Source of the DNA: Arenicella xantha
GTDB taxonomy: Bacteria > Pseudomonadota > Gammaproteobacteria > Arenicellales > Arenicellaceae
DNA: 64,000 nt
NCBI RefSeq assembly: GCF_003315245.1
Contig: NZ_QNRT01000003.1
Span: 62,001-126,000 of the forward strand
Direction: 5' to 3'
The notes under the pieces are model-generated. The model saw nothing but the letters and a program-made list of their open reading frames with translations. It did no database searches and was not told the DNA's origin. Below are positions 1-8,232 of the stretch, in pieces. A program made the translations under genes and the position numbers. Within the stretch, counting starts at the first letter, position 1. The number at the start of each line of letters is the position of its first letter.

Positions 1-1541
1 TTACCGGCCATTTCTCCGCATAATGAGACTGGAATATTGGCTTTCTCGCCAGCTCTTATCACGGTTCTAATTAGTTGTAGCACGGCTGGATGGGTTGGGT
101 CATACAAATAGTTGACTGCGTCATCAACCCGATCGATAGCTAGCGTGTATTGAATCAAATCGTTGGTGCCAATGGATAAAAAATCGAGCTTTTGAGCGAA
201 GATATCCGCCATAATCGCGGCCGCTGGAACTTCTATCATGCCGCCGATTTTCACGCGTGGATCAAACGCTATATTGGCACTCTTCAATTCCCGCTTGGTT
301 TGTTTGATTATAGTAAGTACTTGATTTATCTCATCAAAATTACTCACCATGGGGATGAGAATTGACAGCTTTCCAAACGCCGACGCACGTAAAATCGCCC
401 TCAGCTGTGGCCGAAATAATTCCACGTGATTTAAGCATAATCGCACCGCTCGCAGACCTAGTGGAGATTCACTAGATCGTTTGTTTGGGTAATTAAATGC
501 GAGTTGTTTGTCGCCACCGATATCGAGTGTGCGAATGACGACTGGACGATCGATCTGAGTCACGATCTTTTTATAATCGCGAAATTGCTCGTTTTCGGTT
601 GGCGCCGTAGCTCGATTCATAAACAGGTATTCGGTTCTATACAAACCGACGCCTTCGGCATTGACACGTTTAACTTCACGTAGCTCCTTGGCTGATTCAA
701 TATTGGCTAGTAGGTGAATGCGCTCCCCGTCTAGCGTTTTGGTTTTTCGTCGAATGAGATTGCCGAGTTCTTTTTCTCGCGCACGCAGGCGGCGAGCCTT
801 AGCGCGGTATTCTTTTAATACTTGTTCGCTCGGATTGACCAGAATAATGCCGCGCAATCCGTCGACAATGAGCAAATCGTCTTCGTTTATGTATTTAGTG
901 CTGCCATGCAAGCCGACCACTGCTGGGAGCTTTAGTCCGCGCGCGACAATGGCGGTGTGTGATATTTGGCTACCCAAATCGGTGACGAAGGCGACAATAC
1001 GTCGGTCGCGAATATACATTGTCTCGGCTGGCGTTAGATCTTTGCCAACAATGATTTTGCCGCGTAAGTCTTCTTCGTTATATTCGTCTAGTGTGTGAGA
1101 AACGATACCCATTAGATGTCGCAGCAATCGGTCGGTAATATGCTTTACGTCTGATTTTTTTTCACGCAGATAGGGGTCTTCCATCTGTTTGAAAACGTTA
1201 ATCAGGTTGTCCGACTGCTGTTGCAAGGCGTATTCCGCATTGACTAAGTCTTGGCGAATAATTTTGATAGACTCGTTGATCAGTAGAGGGTCCCGCAGCA
1301 TCAACATGTGGGCATTGATAAACGCGGCACTTTCCTTTGGCGCATCTTTGTCTAAGCCCTTTAATAGGTCTTTGTATTGTTGTTCAGCCGCGGCTACTGA
1401 GGCACGAAATCGGCGTACTTCCTGAGTGACCTTGTTGGGCTCGATATTGATTTGCGTGGGTTCAATATCAGCTGTCTTTAACACATAGGCTTGGCCTATC
1501 GCTATCCCGCGCCCAATACCCGATCCAAACAGGCTCAACAT
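1..1541 (-). CDS. ptsI: PTS Enzyme I (phosphoenolpyruvate-protein phosphotransferase), 3'-truncated by window edge
   Basis: Enzyme I transfers phosphate from PEP to an HPr-type carrier. About 513 residues are visible from ATG at 1541; the C-terminus lies beyond the window. The phosphohistidine site is in GSQISHTAIVARGL, the PEP-binding barrel includes EYLFMNRATAPTENEQ and GLRAVRLCL, and the catalytic cysteine is in SLCGEMAG at the very edge. The protein starts directly with the Enzyme I domain, so it lacks the N-terminal GAF domain of PtsP (EI-Ntr), although the neighbours are the nitrogen-PTS genes. It starts 3 nt after the NPr stop codon, so the two are probably co-transcribed. The family is certain; whether it serves a sugar PTS, the nitrogen PTS or both is inference. 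Confidence 0.93.
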   Translation of the reverse strand, partial: MLSLFGSGIGRGIAIGQAYVLKTADIEPTQINIEPNKVTQEVRRFRASVAAAEQQYKDLLKGLDKDAPKESAAFINAHMLMLRDPLLINESIKIIRQDLVNAEYALQQQSDNLINVFKQMEDPYLREKKSDVKHITDRLLRHLMGIVSHTLDEYNEEDLRGKIIVGKDLTPAETMYIRDRRIVAFVTDLGSQISHTAIVARGLKLPAVVGLHGSTKYINEDDLLIVDGLRGIILVNPSEQVLKEYRAKARRLRAREKELGNLIRRKTKTLDGERIHLLANIESAKELREVKRVNAEGVGLYRTEYLFMNRATAPTENEQFRDYKKIVTQIDRPVVIRTLDIGGDKQLAFNYPNKRSSESPLGLRAVRLCLNHVELFRPQLRAILRASAFGKLSILIPMVSNFDEINQVLTIIKQTKRELKSANIAFDPRVKIGGMIEVPAAAIMADIFAQKLDFLSIGTNDLIQYTLAIDRVDDAVNYLYDPTHPAVLQLIRTVIRAGEKANIPVSLCGEMAG

Positions 1542-1544
1542 ATA

Positions 1545-1814
1545 TTATTCATCCTCGTCGAAATAATTATTAATTAGCCCGGTCATGGCCTCCATAGCGG
1601 CATCTTCGTCCTTGCCGGTGGTACGCAATAAAATGTGACTGCCTTTTGACGCAGCCAACATCATTACCGCCATTATGCTTTTTGCATCCGCGGTTTGGCC
1701 ACCGAATACAATCTCGATTCGACTCGAAAATTGTCCAGCTGTGCTCACTAGTTTTGCAGAAGCGCGAGCGTGCAGTCCAAGTTTATTAATGATGTCGATC
1801 TGTTGTTCACGCAT
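1545..1814 (-). CDS. ptsO: HPr-family phosphocarrier protein (NPr)
   Basis: This 89-residue phosphocarrier accepts phosphate from Enzyme I on His15 (NKLGLHARASAKLV) and passes it to EIIA-Ntr. The regulatory serine position is Ser46 in ADAKSIMAVMML. The length is typical for the family. It sits between rapZ (5 nt gap) and the Enzyme I gene, the position of npr/ptsO after ptsN-rapZ in enterics, hence the NPr assignment. In organisms with only one HPr the same protein would serve all PTS branches, so ptsH is an alternative name. Confidence 0.93.
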   Translation of the reverse strand: MREQQIDIINKLGLHARASAKLVSTAGQFSSRIEIVFGGQTADAKSIMAVMMLAASKGSHILLRTTGKDEDAAMEAMTGLINNYFDEDE

Positions 1815-1819
1815 ACGGT

Positions 1820-2686
1820 TTAATGTCTCAGTTCTCGGTGTCGAGCCAGTGTGTGGATGTTTTTGTTTTGGTAGAAGTGTGCGTGTAATTGGCTAACAAG
1901 ATATACCGAACGGTGCTGACCGCCGGTACAACCAATTCCTACGGTAATGTAGTTGCGATTGTCTTTTATAAAGTGCGGCAGCCAATGTTCGACAAAGTTT
2001 TGAATGTGCGTAAGCATCTCTTGGGTTAAGGCTTGGGATTGCAAAAACTGGATGACCGGGTCGTCGAGGCCGGTTAGTGGGCGTAATTCGGGCTGCCAGT
2101 GGGGATTGGGCAGGCAACGCACGTCAAACATAAAGTCGACATCGGTTGGGTTGCCGTATTTAAATCCGAAAGACTCGAACAATAGTGTGACGGCTCGGCC
2201 ATTGTCCTGCACGCTTTCATCGCGAATGATGGTGCGTAACTCGTGTGGTGTGGTGGTCGATGTATTGATCCGTCTATCGGCAATGCTGTCTAGATACTTG
2301 AGTAACTCGCGCTCTTTATGAATTGCTTCAATCAGCGACGTATCTTCGTCTGACAATGGATGCTTTCGGCGTGTCTCGCTGTACCGCTTTAACAAGGTCG
2401 TGTCATTGGCATCTAGGAAGATGACGCGGGTTTCGACATTGAATGCGTCCAGGCTGTCGAAGTTGCTCTTTAAATCGCCAATAAAGTCTTGGTTTCGTGA
2501 ATCGATACTGATGGCGCAGTTGTGATGAGTTGTATCGTTGCCTAAAACACGCGCGGCCATTTCCGGAACTAAAGATGCCGGCAGATTGTCGATGCAGTAA
2601 AACCCTAGGTCTTCGAGAACTTGTAAAGCAATGGATTTCCCTGATCCAGATGTACCGCTAATAATGAAAAATTTTGGTGCGCCCAT
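1820..2686 (-). CDS. rapZ: RNase adapter / nucleotide-binding protein RapZ
   Basis: RapZ binds nucleotides and, in E. coli, small RNAs, and guides RNase E to GlmZ to control glucosamine-6-phosphate synthase. The 288-residue protein has an N-terminal P-loop GTSGSGKS at residues 11-18 and the conserved C-terminal block GIGCTGGQHRSVYL, both hallmarks of the YvcJ/RapZ family. It lies 5 nt after ptsN and 5 nt before the NPr gene, the usual linkage. The function in enterics is known; whether this organism has a GlmZ/GlmY pathway cannot be seen here. Confidence 0.93.
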   Translation of the reverse strand: MGAPKFFIISGTSGSGKSIALQVLEDLGFYCIDNLPASLVPEMAARVLGNDTTHHNCAISIDSRNQDFIGDLKSNFDSLDAFNVETRVIFLDANDTTLLKRYSETRRKHPLSDEDTSLIEAIHKERELLKYLDSIADRRINTSTTTPHELRTIIRDESVQDNGRAVTLLFESFGFKYGNPTDVDFMFDVRCLPNPHWQPELRPLTGLDDPVIQFLQSQALTQEMLTHIQNFVEHWLPHFIKDNRNYITVGIGCTGGQHRSVYLVSQLHAHFYQNKNIHTLARHRELRH

Positions 2687-2691
2687 GCTTC

Positions 2692-3186
2692 TTATTTAGA
2701 CCATTTTTCTATTAGTTGAATAATTTTTTCAGCAGAAGTGGCTTTGGCGATGGCAGACTTATTGGCATCGTTGGACATCATGCGTGCAATGTCGGCGAGT
2801 AAATTAAGGTGATCCTGTGTGGCTTCCATAGGGACCAGTAAGCCAAATGCAACATCCACAGGTTGCCGGTCTAAGCTATCGTAATCAATCGGTTGCTCTA
2901 GCGTGATGATCGCAATGATAGCTTTGTGGGCTTGCTGAGATCGTGAGTGGGGCAGTGCAACGCCATTGCCGATTCCCGTGTTACCAAGTTTTTCGCGTTC
3001 CCAAAGCTGATGGTAAATGTCTTTTTCTTTTACGTCGTCTAGCTCGTCTTCAAGCGCTTTTTGTATAAGCGGAATAGCTAGTAAGCGAGCCATTTCTTCT
3101 AGTAACCGTTTACGACTGCTCACATCGGCATGTACCGAAATGAGTTCGGCGTTTAGATTCTCGAACAGAAAATTAGATGTGGTCAT
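2692..3186 (-). CDS. ptsN: PTS EIIA-Ntr nitrogen regulatory protein
   Basis: PtsN is the terminal phosphoacceptor of the nitrogen PTS; its phosphorylation state tunes potassium transport and stress responses in model bacteria. The 164-residue protein has the active-site histidine at about residue 80 in GNGVALPHSR and the family motif PIDYDSLDRQPVDVAFGLL. A likely intrinsic terminator upstream (3298-3320) separates it from hpf, so it may have its own promoter in the gap. It is followed by rapZ with a 5 nt gap. Confidence 0.94.
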   Translation of the reverse strand: MTTSNFLFENLNAELISVHADVSSRKRLLEEMARLLAIPLIQKALEDELDDVKEKDIYHQLWEREKLGNTGIGNGVALPHSRSQQAHKAIIAIITLEQPIDYDSLDRQPVDVAFGLLVPMEATQDHLNLLADIARMMSNDANKSAIAKATSAEKIIQLIEKWSK

Positions 3187-3297
3187 GATTTACCGGTTCA
3201 CGCATGGTGTTAAGCAACAGTTGTCATTCATTAGGAGGTCGTGTGGTTCACCTCGAGAGCGCAAGTGTAAAAGGTTTCTTGCACGGATGGAATGGTT

Positions 3298-3320
3298 AAA
3301 AAAACCGCCGGCGTTGGTTT
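3298..3320 (-). terminator. Probable intrinsic terminator between hpf and ptsN
   Basis: Read on the minus strand, a GC-rich stem built on AAACC/GGTTT around a self-complementary CGCCGGCG core is followed by seven T residues (plus-strand A run at 3298-3304). It lies 57 nt after the hpf stop codon. A second small inverted repeat (ACCTGA/TCAGGT) lies just before it. The stem is short, so partial read-through into ptsN is likely. Confidence 0.45.
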
Positions 3321-3376
3321 CTGACCTGAGTCAGGTTGCCGTGCCGACGGTCTTGAGTCGCTATATGCGGATTTTG

Positions 3377-3718
3377 TTACTCAGGCGTCGAAGGGACGAA
3401 TTCCTGGTCTTTCAACGCGCCACCGCTGCGATGGTGGTTGGTTATTTTTTCTTTGTGTTTACGAACTTGTGAATCGAGTTTGTCAGTCAGGTCATCGATG
3501 GTGGCGTACATGTTCTCAGAGTCGGCATGTGCGTGTAAGGTGACGCCTTTGGCATTTACCGTCGCTTCGGCTTTGTGACGAATCTTCTCAACATGGAGCA
3601 CTACGTCAATACTGCTTACGTGGTCAAAGTGTCGTTCTATGCGCTCCATTTTTTCCCCAATGTAATTCTTCATTGAATCGGTCAGGTCGATTTGGTGCCC
3701 AGAGATGGTTAACTGCAT
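3377..3718 (-). CDS. hpf: Ribosome hibernation promoting factor (HPF/YfiA family)
   Basis: Short-form hibernation factor that binds the 30S decoding region and promotes inactive 100S ribosomes in stationary phase. The 113-residue protein begins MQLTISGHQIDLTDSMKNYI, typical for the family, with the basic RKHKEKITNHHR patch and a short C-terminal tail; it lacks the long-form dimerisation domain. A good ribosome binding site (CAGGAG) lies just upstream of the ATG. It sits directly after rpoN as in most gammaproteobacteria. Confidence 0.93.
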   Translation of the reverse strand: MQLTISGHQIDLTDSMKNYIGEKMERIERHFDHVSSIDVVLHVEKIRHKAEATVNAKGVTLHAHADSENMYATIDDLTDKLDSQVRKHKEKITNHHRSGGALKDQEFVPSTPE

Positions 3719-3856
3719 ATGATTCTCCTGTTCTGTGGCGAACTTGCCTAATATTCTAGCTCGCCGATTTTATGATGCGCATCGCCTCTTAGCTGTAACT
3801 TCGTGAAAAGCTGTTTGCGATGCAATACGCGCCCTTATTTGATGCGAATACATCGA

Positions 3857-5335
3857 CTACACCAGTGATTTGCGCTGGCTGGAAGGCGCTATTTGCATGC
3901 TTTCACGATATTTAGCCACAGTTCGTCGCGCGACGATGTGCCCCTGATGTTCTAGCTCTTTCGCTATTTTGTTGTCACTCAATGGTTTGGCTTTTGATTC
4001 AGCGTCCACCATTTTTTTGATTAACGAGCGGATAGCGGTTGAGCTAGAAGCAGTGCCATCAGTAGAGTTGAGGGCACTTGAAAAAAAGTACTTTAGTTCG
4101 AAGACTCCACGTGGAGACAGTAAGTATTTACCCGCTGTTGCGCGTGAAATTGTTGATTCATGCATCTCGAGTTGTTCTGCGATGTCCTGCAATACCATTG
4201 GTTGCATTGCTTCCACGCCGTGTTCGAAAAAGCCTTGTTGTCGTTCGACTATTGCTTCGGATACCAGCAAAAGAGTGTCGTAGCGACTCATTAATCCTTT
4301 GATAAACATTTTGGCTTCAAGCATGTTTTGTTGAATGAAATCACTCCCTTCTTTATCTATATCGCTTTTAAGCATATCTGAATAAGTCTTATTCAAGCGT
4401 AACTTAACTTGATTGTCAGGATTGATTTGTGCCATCCATGTATCGTTTACCTTTTTGACGTGCACGTCAGGAATAATGTAATTTTGATTGTCACTTTTGA
4501 ACTCTGCACCAACTCTGGGGTTGAGTTGTGTGATTAGACTTAGACTGGTGCTGAGCGTGGTGTCGCTGACGTTTAGACTCTTTTTCAATTTGGCTAAATT
4601 GCGTGTGCCAACTAATGCTAAATGCTGATCGGCAATAGTCTTTGCGAGGCTCAAGCCCGGAGTGTCCAGTGGGTATTGGTCAAGCAAAATTGTGAGCCGC
4701 TCGCTGAGGTCACGCGCTCCAACGCCAATTGGCTCTAAGGTCTTAATGAGGCTTAACACCGCATTGATTTCGTCTTCTTCTACCTCGAGGTCATCGCTGA
4801 ACATGTCGCAAATTTCAGATAGTTCTGCATTTAGGTAGCCTTCTTCATCCATGCAACGCAGTAAGGTGCTGGCGATCAGCTTGTCTTTATCGCTCAGCGT
4901 AGTCATTTGAATCTGCCAGTCTAAATGCTCAAACAAGGATTCTTGCTTGGAAACAAATTGAGTAAATTCCGTATCAGTCTGACCGCTACTGCTTGAGGTA
5001 TTGTTCACTCGGCGTGATTCAAAAGCTTCTTGCCAGTTGTCGTCGCGCTCGGCGCTTGAGTCGACTAATTCAGGATTGGGTATCTCGAAACTTTTGTCAG
5101 TGGGAGTTGGGTCTTTGGTGTCGGTATGCGTCTCTACCGGTATGTCTTCGGAAGGTGGTGATGCATTATCCAAGCCGTCGCTATCGGTGCGCTCAAGTAG
5201 CGGGTTCGCATCCAATGCTTGTTGAATTTCTTGTTCAAGCTCTAATGAGGGAAGTTGCAGTAAACGAAGGCTTTGCTTTAACTGAGGTGTAAGCGTTAGC
5301 TGTTGTGAAAGCTTTAAATTAAGAGACTGTTTCAT
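3857..5335 (-). CDS. rpoN: RNA polymerase sigma-54 factor
   Basis: Sigma-54 directs RNA polymerase to -24/-12 promoters and needs AAA+ activators. The 492-residue protein has the Gln/Leu-rich region I (LSQQLTLTPQLKQSLRLLQL), an acidic variable region II at about residues 50-115, the core-binding region, and the C-terminal RpoN box ARRTVAKYRE at about residues 469-478. It lies between lptB and hpf, the standard order. No sigma-54 activator gene is visible in this window, and I found no convincing -24/-12 promoter in the intergenic regions. Confidence 0.95.
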   Translation of the reverse strand: MKQSLNLKLSQQLTLTPQLKQSLRLLQLPSLELEQEIQQALDANPLLERTDSDGLDNASPPSEDIPVETHTDTKDPTPTDKSFEIPNPELVDSSAERDDNWQEAFESRRVNNTSSSSGQTDTEFTQFVSKQESLFEHLDWQIQMTTLSDKDKLIASTLLRCMDEEGYLNAELSEICDMFSDDLEVEEDEINAVLSLIKTLEPIGVGARDLSERLTILLDQYPLDTPGLSLAKTIADQHLALVGTRNLAKLKKSLNVSDTTLSTSLSLITQLNPRVGAEFKSDNQNYIIPDVHVKKVNDTWMAQINPDNQVKLRLNKTYSDMLKSDIDKEGSDFIQQNMLEAKMFIKGLMSRYDTLLLVSEAIVERQQGFFEHGVEAMQPMVLQDIAEQLEMHESTISRATAGKYLLSPRGVFELKYFFSSALNSTDGTASSSTAIRSLIKKMVDAESKAKPLSDNKIAKELEHQGHIVARRTVAKYRESMQIAPSSQRKSLV

Positions 5336-5564
5336 CTACTACCGATTCGTCAATGGCATTGACCGGAAGGTATCGCGATTCGACTTAGCTGACTGTAAGA
5401 AGGTTTGCTACTTCCGATCACTTATACATTCATTCTAGACTTAACGTGGTGACTAATCCATGAAATTCTAGGCAAAGGTTCGAAGATATATGGATTTGCT
5501 TGGTCGGTGTGCTCGGAGTTAGTTGGCCGCGATTGTTGGCAACTAGTCGGCGTTGTGCGTGCGG

Positions 5565-5585
5565 GCCTTACCGAGGCGGTAAGGC
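5565..5585. other. Perfect hairpin in the lptB-rpoN gap
   Basis: Eight-base arms GCCTTACC and GGTAAGGC pair perfectly around a five-base loop. The hairpin lies 13 nt after the lptB stop codon in a 263-nt gap upstream of rpoN. There is no T tract on the lptB strand, so it may be a 3'-end processing or stability hairpin rather than an intrinsic terminator. Nothing else recognisable was seen in this gap. Confidence 0.4.
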
Positions 5586-5598
5586 GCAAAATTGGCTA

Positions 5599-6324
5599 CT
5601 AAATTTTAAATTTCGAACCAAGGTAAACGTCACGAACGCCCTGATGGCTGAGGATCTGTTTAGCGGTGCCTTGGGTTAGCACTCGACCTTCAGTCAAAAT
5701 ATAAGAATGATCGCAAATATCCAGCGTTTCTCTGACGTTATGGTCGGTGATAATAATGCCGATGCCGGTGTTGCGTAAATAATCAATGATTTGCTGAATA
5801 TCGCCGACCGAAATAGGGTCGATGCCGGCAAAGGGTTCATCTAGCAAGATAAAGTAAGGGCGCAACGCGATAGCGCGAGCTATTTCGGCCCGTCGTCGCT
5901 CTCCGCCAGACAATGAAATGCCTAAGGTGTCGCGTTTATGGCCTATGTTGAATTCTTCGAGTAGTTGCTCTACTCGGCGACTGCGTTCCTGCGACGATAA
6001 AGATTTGTCGGTTTCGAGCACCGCCATCAAGTTTTCCTGAACCGTCAATTTGCGAAATATTGAGGCTTCCTGTGGCAAGTAACCGATACCGAGGCGAGCG
6101 CGTGAATGCATCGGAAGGTGACTTATGTCTTGGCCATTTAATAATATCTTGCCGCTGTCGCTACGGACTAGGCCAACCACCATATAAAAACTGGTAGTTT
6201 TACCCGCGCCATTTGGACCTAACAAGCCAACTACTTGGCCGCTCTCAACTGAGATGTTGATCTTCTTAACAACCTCTAGGCCTTTGTAGCTTTTACAAAG
6301 GTCCTTAGTTTCCAAAATGCTCAT
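5599..6324 (-). CDS. lptB: LPS export ABC transporter ATPase LptB
   Basis: LptB powers extraction of lipopolysaccharide from the inner membrane with LptF/LptG (not in this window). The 241-residue protein shows Walker [17 protein letters not shown], signature [14 protein letters not shown], Walker [17 protein letters not shown] and the switch histidine in [12 protein letters not shown]. It starts 3 nt after lptA, so the two are translationally close. Order lptC-lptA-lptB-rpoN is as in E. coli. Confidence 0.96.
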   Translation of the reverse strand: MSILETKDLCKSYKGLEVVKKINISVESGQVVGLLGPNGAGKTTSFYMVVGLVRSDSGKILLNGQDISHLPMHSRARLGIGYLPQEASIFRKLTVQENLMAVLETDKSLSSQERSRRVEQLLEEFNIGHKRDTLGISLSGGERRRAEIARAIALRPYFILLDEPFAGIDPISVGDIQQIIDYLRNTGIGIIITDHNVRETLDICDHSYILTEGRVLTQGTAKQILSHQGVRDVYLGSKFKI

Positions 6325-6327
6325 GAT

Positions 6328-7035
6328 CTACTGCGGTTCTATGATCAGTCGCGAGCGACCAGATCGGACAGGTTTTTCTGTCTCAGTTTGCTCTTCAACT
6401 TCGTCGTTAGCGGAATCATTCTCCGTTTCGTCGTTGCTGTCGCTGTCTTGTTTTGACGTGTCTGATTTAGCTATTTTTCGCTTTTTAGGTGGTTCTGGGC
6501 CGTCGGGGTTGTCGGCAAATGGATCCTTGATGGCGCGTTTAGGCTTGGTTCCATCTTTTCCACCGGCACCAACTTTGGCGGCGCCTTGTACTTTTAGCGT
6601 ATCGTTCGCCATGTTGTAGACGATGGTATCGCCGCGAGCTGTTTGCGGCCCTTGTTTGAGTGAAGCCTTGCCAATTAGCGTCAACGTATTGGCTTGCTGA
6701 TCGACAATAATTTTTTTTGCCCAACCTTCAACATCATGCTCTTTGCCGTCAGGTCGCTGCTTAAAGCGCGCTAATGAGCCCCATACGGTGGCCGATTTTA
6801 ATTCGCTGCCATTGTATTCAGCGAACAATTTGTCGGCTTTTAGGGTTAAGGTGCCTTGTACCGCCAGCACGTTGTTAATATAGGTTCGAGTGCCTTTCTT
6901 GAAATCAAACTCTATGTCATCAGCTTCGATGTCAGCAGGTTGGTCGCGGTCGGACTTTAAGGCAAGCGCTTGGCAAGAGATAGTCGCACTCAGGACTAGC
7001 ACCGCTAGTGATCGAATTAGTTTCATTAAATACAA
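6328..7035 (-). CDS. lptA: LPS transport periplasmic protein LptA with long charged C-terminal extension
   Basis: LptA forms the periplasmic beta-jellyroll bridge carrying LPS from LptC to LptD. The N-terminal signal peptide ends near CQALAL, followed by DQPADIEADDIEFDFKKGTR, the typical OstA/LptA start, and repeats such as GTLTLKADKLFAEYNG. The family is usually about 175-190 residues; this protein has 235. The extra part from about residue 165 is low-complexity: Lys/Pro-rich (PPKKRKIAK), then strongly acidic (DSDSNDETENDSANDEVEEQ), ending in a basic stretch. I see no frameshift. Its role is unknown. Confidence 0.9.
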   Translation of the reverse strand: MYLMKLIRSLAVLVLSATISCQALALKSDRDQPADIEADDIEFDFKKGTRTYINNVLAVQGTLTLKADKLFAEYNGSELKSATVWGSLARFKQRPDGKEHDVEGWAKKIIVDQQANTLTLIGKASLKQGPQTARGDTIVYNMANDTLKVQGAAKVGAGGKDGTKPKRAIKDPFADNPDGPEPPKKRKIAKSDTSKQDSDSNDETENDSANDEVEEQTETEKPVRSGRSRLIIEPQ

Positions 7036-7191
7036 TCGTCAAATGTTTTGGTTGTCATGCCCCGTCTGTTTTCAATTATGTTGGCAGGTAGCCACGCAGC
7101 GGGTTCAATGTTGTCTTAAAATATATCACACTAGCTGACTGTCAGCTGAACAGGCAATCAGAATATTCAGCTATTGGTTTAGCTGAGTCGG

Positions 7192-7650
7192 TTAAAACAG
7201 GTTGTCTTTGGTGGCTTTGTCGAGAATGATACGCATTCGCTTGGCTTTCATCGTGCCTCCGGGTCCTCGTGAATCGGCTTCAACCACTACTCGCACGTTA
7301 CCGGTCATTAAGATTTCGTCTCCGCTAGAGTTCATCCATCCAGAGTCGGCGAACGTGTGTCTAGGCGCAAAGCCAACTTCATATTCGATTACGTGTGGGT
7401 TGTCGAGTAGCGCGGTGTCGTCGTCTGGAAAGTGCGCCATACGGTCAGCTTTCAGTTCAAACCGGCGTTGCCCATTTTTGTCGAGACCAGTCGCAATAAA
7501 GTTTTCGATGTAATAGTCAGGATCGTGCCGGTCCTTAAAGTTGTTTAATTCAGGCTCGTCTTCCATCATTGCTGTTTGCAAATATATGCCAAACAGGCCA
7601 ATGACGCCCAAAATGGCAATATAAAGAAGGGACTCGGCTTGTTTCACCAT
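7192..7650 (-). CDS. lptC: LPS export protein LptC
   Basis: LptC is the bitopic inner-membrane protein that passes LPS from LptBFG to LptA. The 152-residue protein has one N-terminal membrane anchor (about residues 8-26, LYIAILGVIGLFGIYLQ) and a periplasmic domain with the typical DPDYYIENFIATGLDKNGQ and LTGNV-like (LMTGNVRVV) motifs. It is shorter than the roughly 190 residues of E. coli LptC. Unusually, 156 nt separate it from lptA, whereas these genes normally abut or overlap. Confidence 0.85.
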   Translation of the reverse strand: MVKQAESLLYIAILGVIGLFGIYLQTAMMEDEPELNNFKDRHDPDYYIENFIATGLDKNGQRRFELKADRMAHFPDDDTALLDNPHVIEYEVGFAPRHTFADSGWMNSSGDEILMTGNVRVVVEADSRGPGGTMKAKRMRIILDKATKDNLF

Positions 7651-7677
7651 AGTAAATTATCTGCTCAACGCGTGTGG

Positions 7678-8232
7678 CTATTGCTGATTTGAGCCGCCCA
7701 ATGGGTAGCTGGCTTGACTATACAGTAGCACATCGCAAATGGCGCGAACCGCGCCTTCACCGCCGGTAAGTGGGGCAATCCAATCGGCGCGATCTTGTAC
7801 AATAAAATGCCCGTTTTTGACTGATAGCTTTAAGCCGCATCGCTCCATTACTGGCAAATCAATGACGTCGTCACCAGTAAACGCGCAGTCGTCACCGGAT
7901 AACTTAAGGTCGTTTATTAGCGTTTCAAATACCGCAAGCTTGTCGTTAACGCCCAAGTAACAATGCTTAATGCCTAGATCTTGCAGGCGTCGTTGTAACG
8001 CTTTAGAGCTGCGCGCTGATATCACGCCTACGTCGATACCGGCCATTTGTAGCATCTTTAAGCCATGCCCGTCTAATGCGTGGAACACTTTGACGCGTTC
8101 ACCGTCGCAGCTGTAATGAAGTTTGCCATCGGTCAGCACGCCGTCTACATCGAACAGTGCTAGCTTAACCGCGGAGGCTTTGTGCATCACCGAGTCGGAA
8201 ACTTGGTATGGTAGTGGTGGTAGCTGCTTCAT
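7678..8232 (-). CDS. kdsC: 3-deoxy-D-manno-octulosonate 8-phosphate phosphatase KdsC
   Basis: KdsC removes phosphate from Kdo-8-phosphate in the Kdo branch of LPS biosynthesis. The 184-residue HAD protein has the nucleophile motif LFDVDGVLTDG, motif II VISARSS, and the metal motif FTGDDVIDLPVM. It overlaps the end of kdsD by 4 nt (translational coupling) and is followed by lptC after 27 nt. Confidence 0.95.
   Translation of the reverse strand: MKQLPPLPYQVSDSVMHKASAVKLALFDVDGVLTDGKLHYSCDGERVKVFHALDGHGLKMLQMAGIDVGVISARSSKALQRRLQDLGIKHCYLGVNDKLAVFETLINDLKLSGDDCAFTGDDVIDLPVMERCGLKLSVKNGHFIVQDRADWIAPLTGGEGAVRAICDVLLYSQASYPLGGSNQQ

Noticed and set aside
3017-3472. Plus-strand open frame across the ptsN-hpf gap
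   Set aside because: It overlaps ptsN and hpf on the opposite strand, begins with a Ser-rich shadow sequence and has no plausible start signal.
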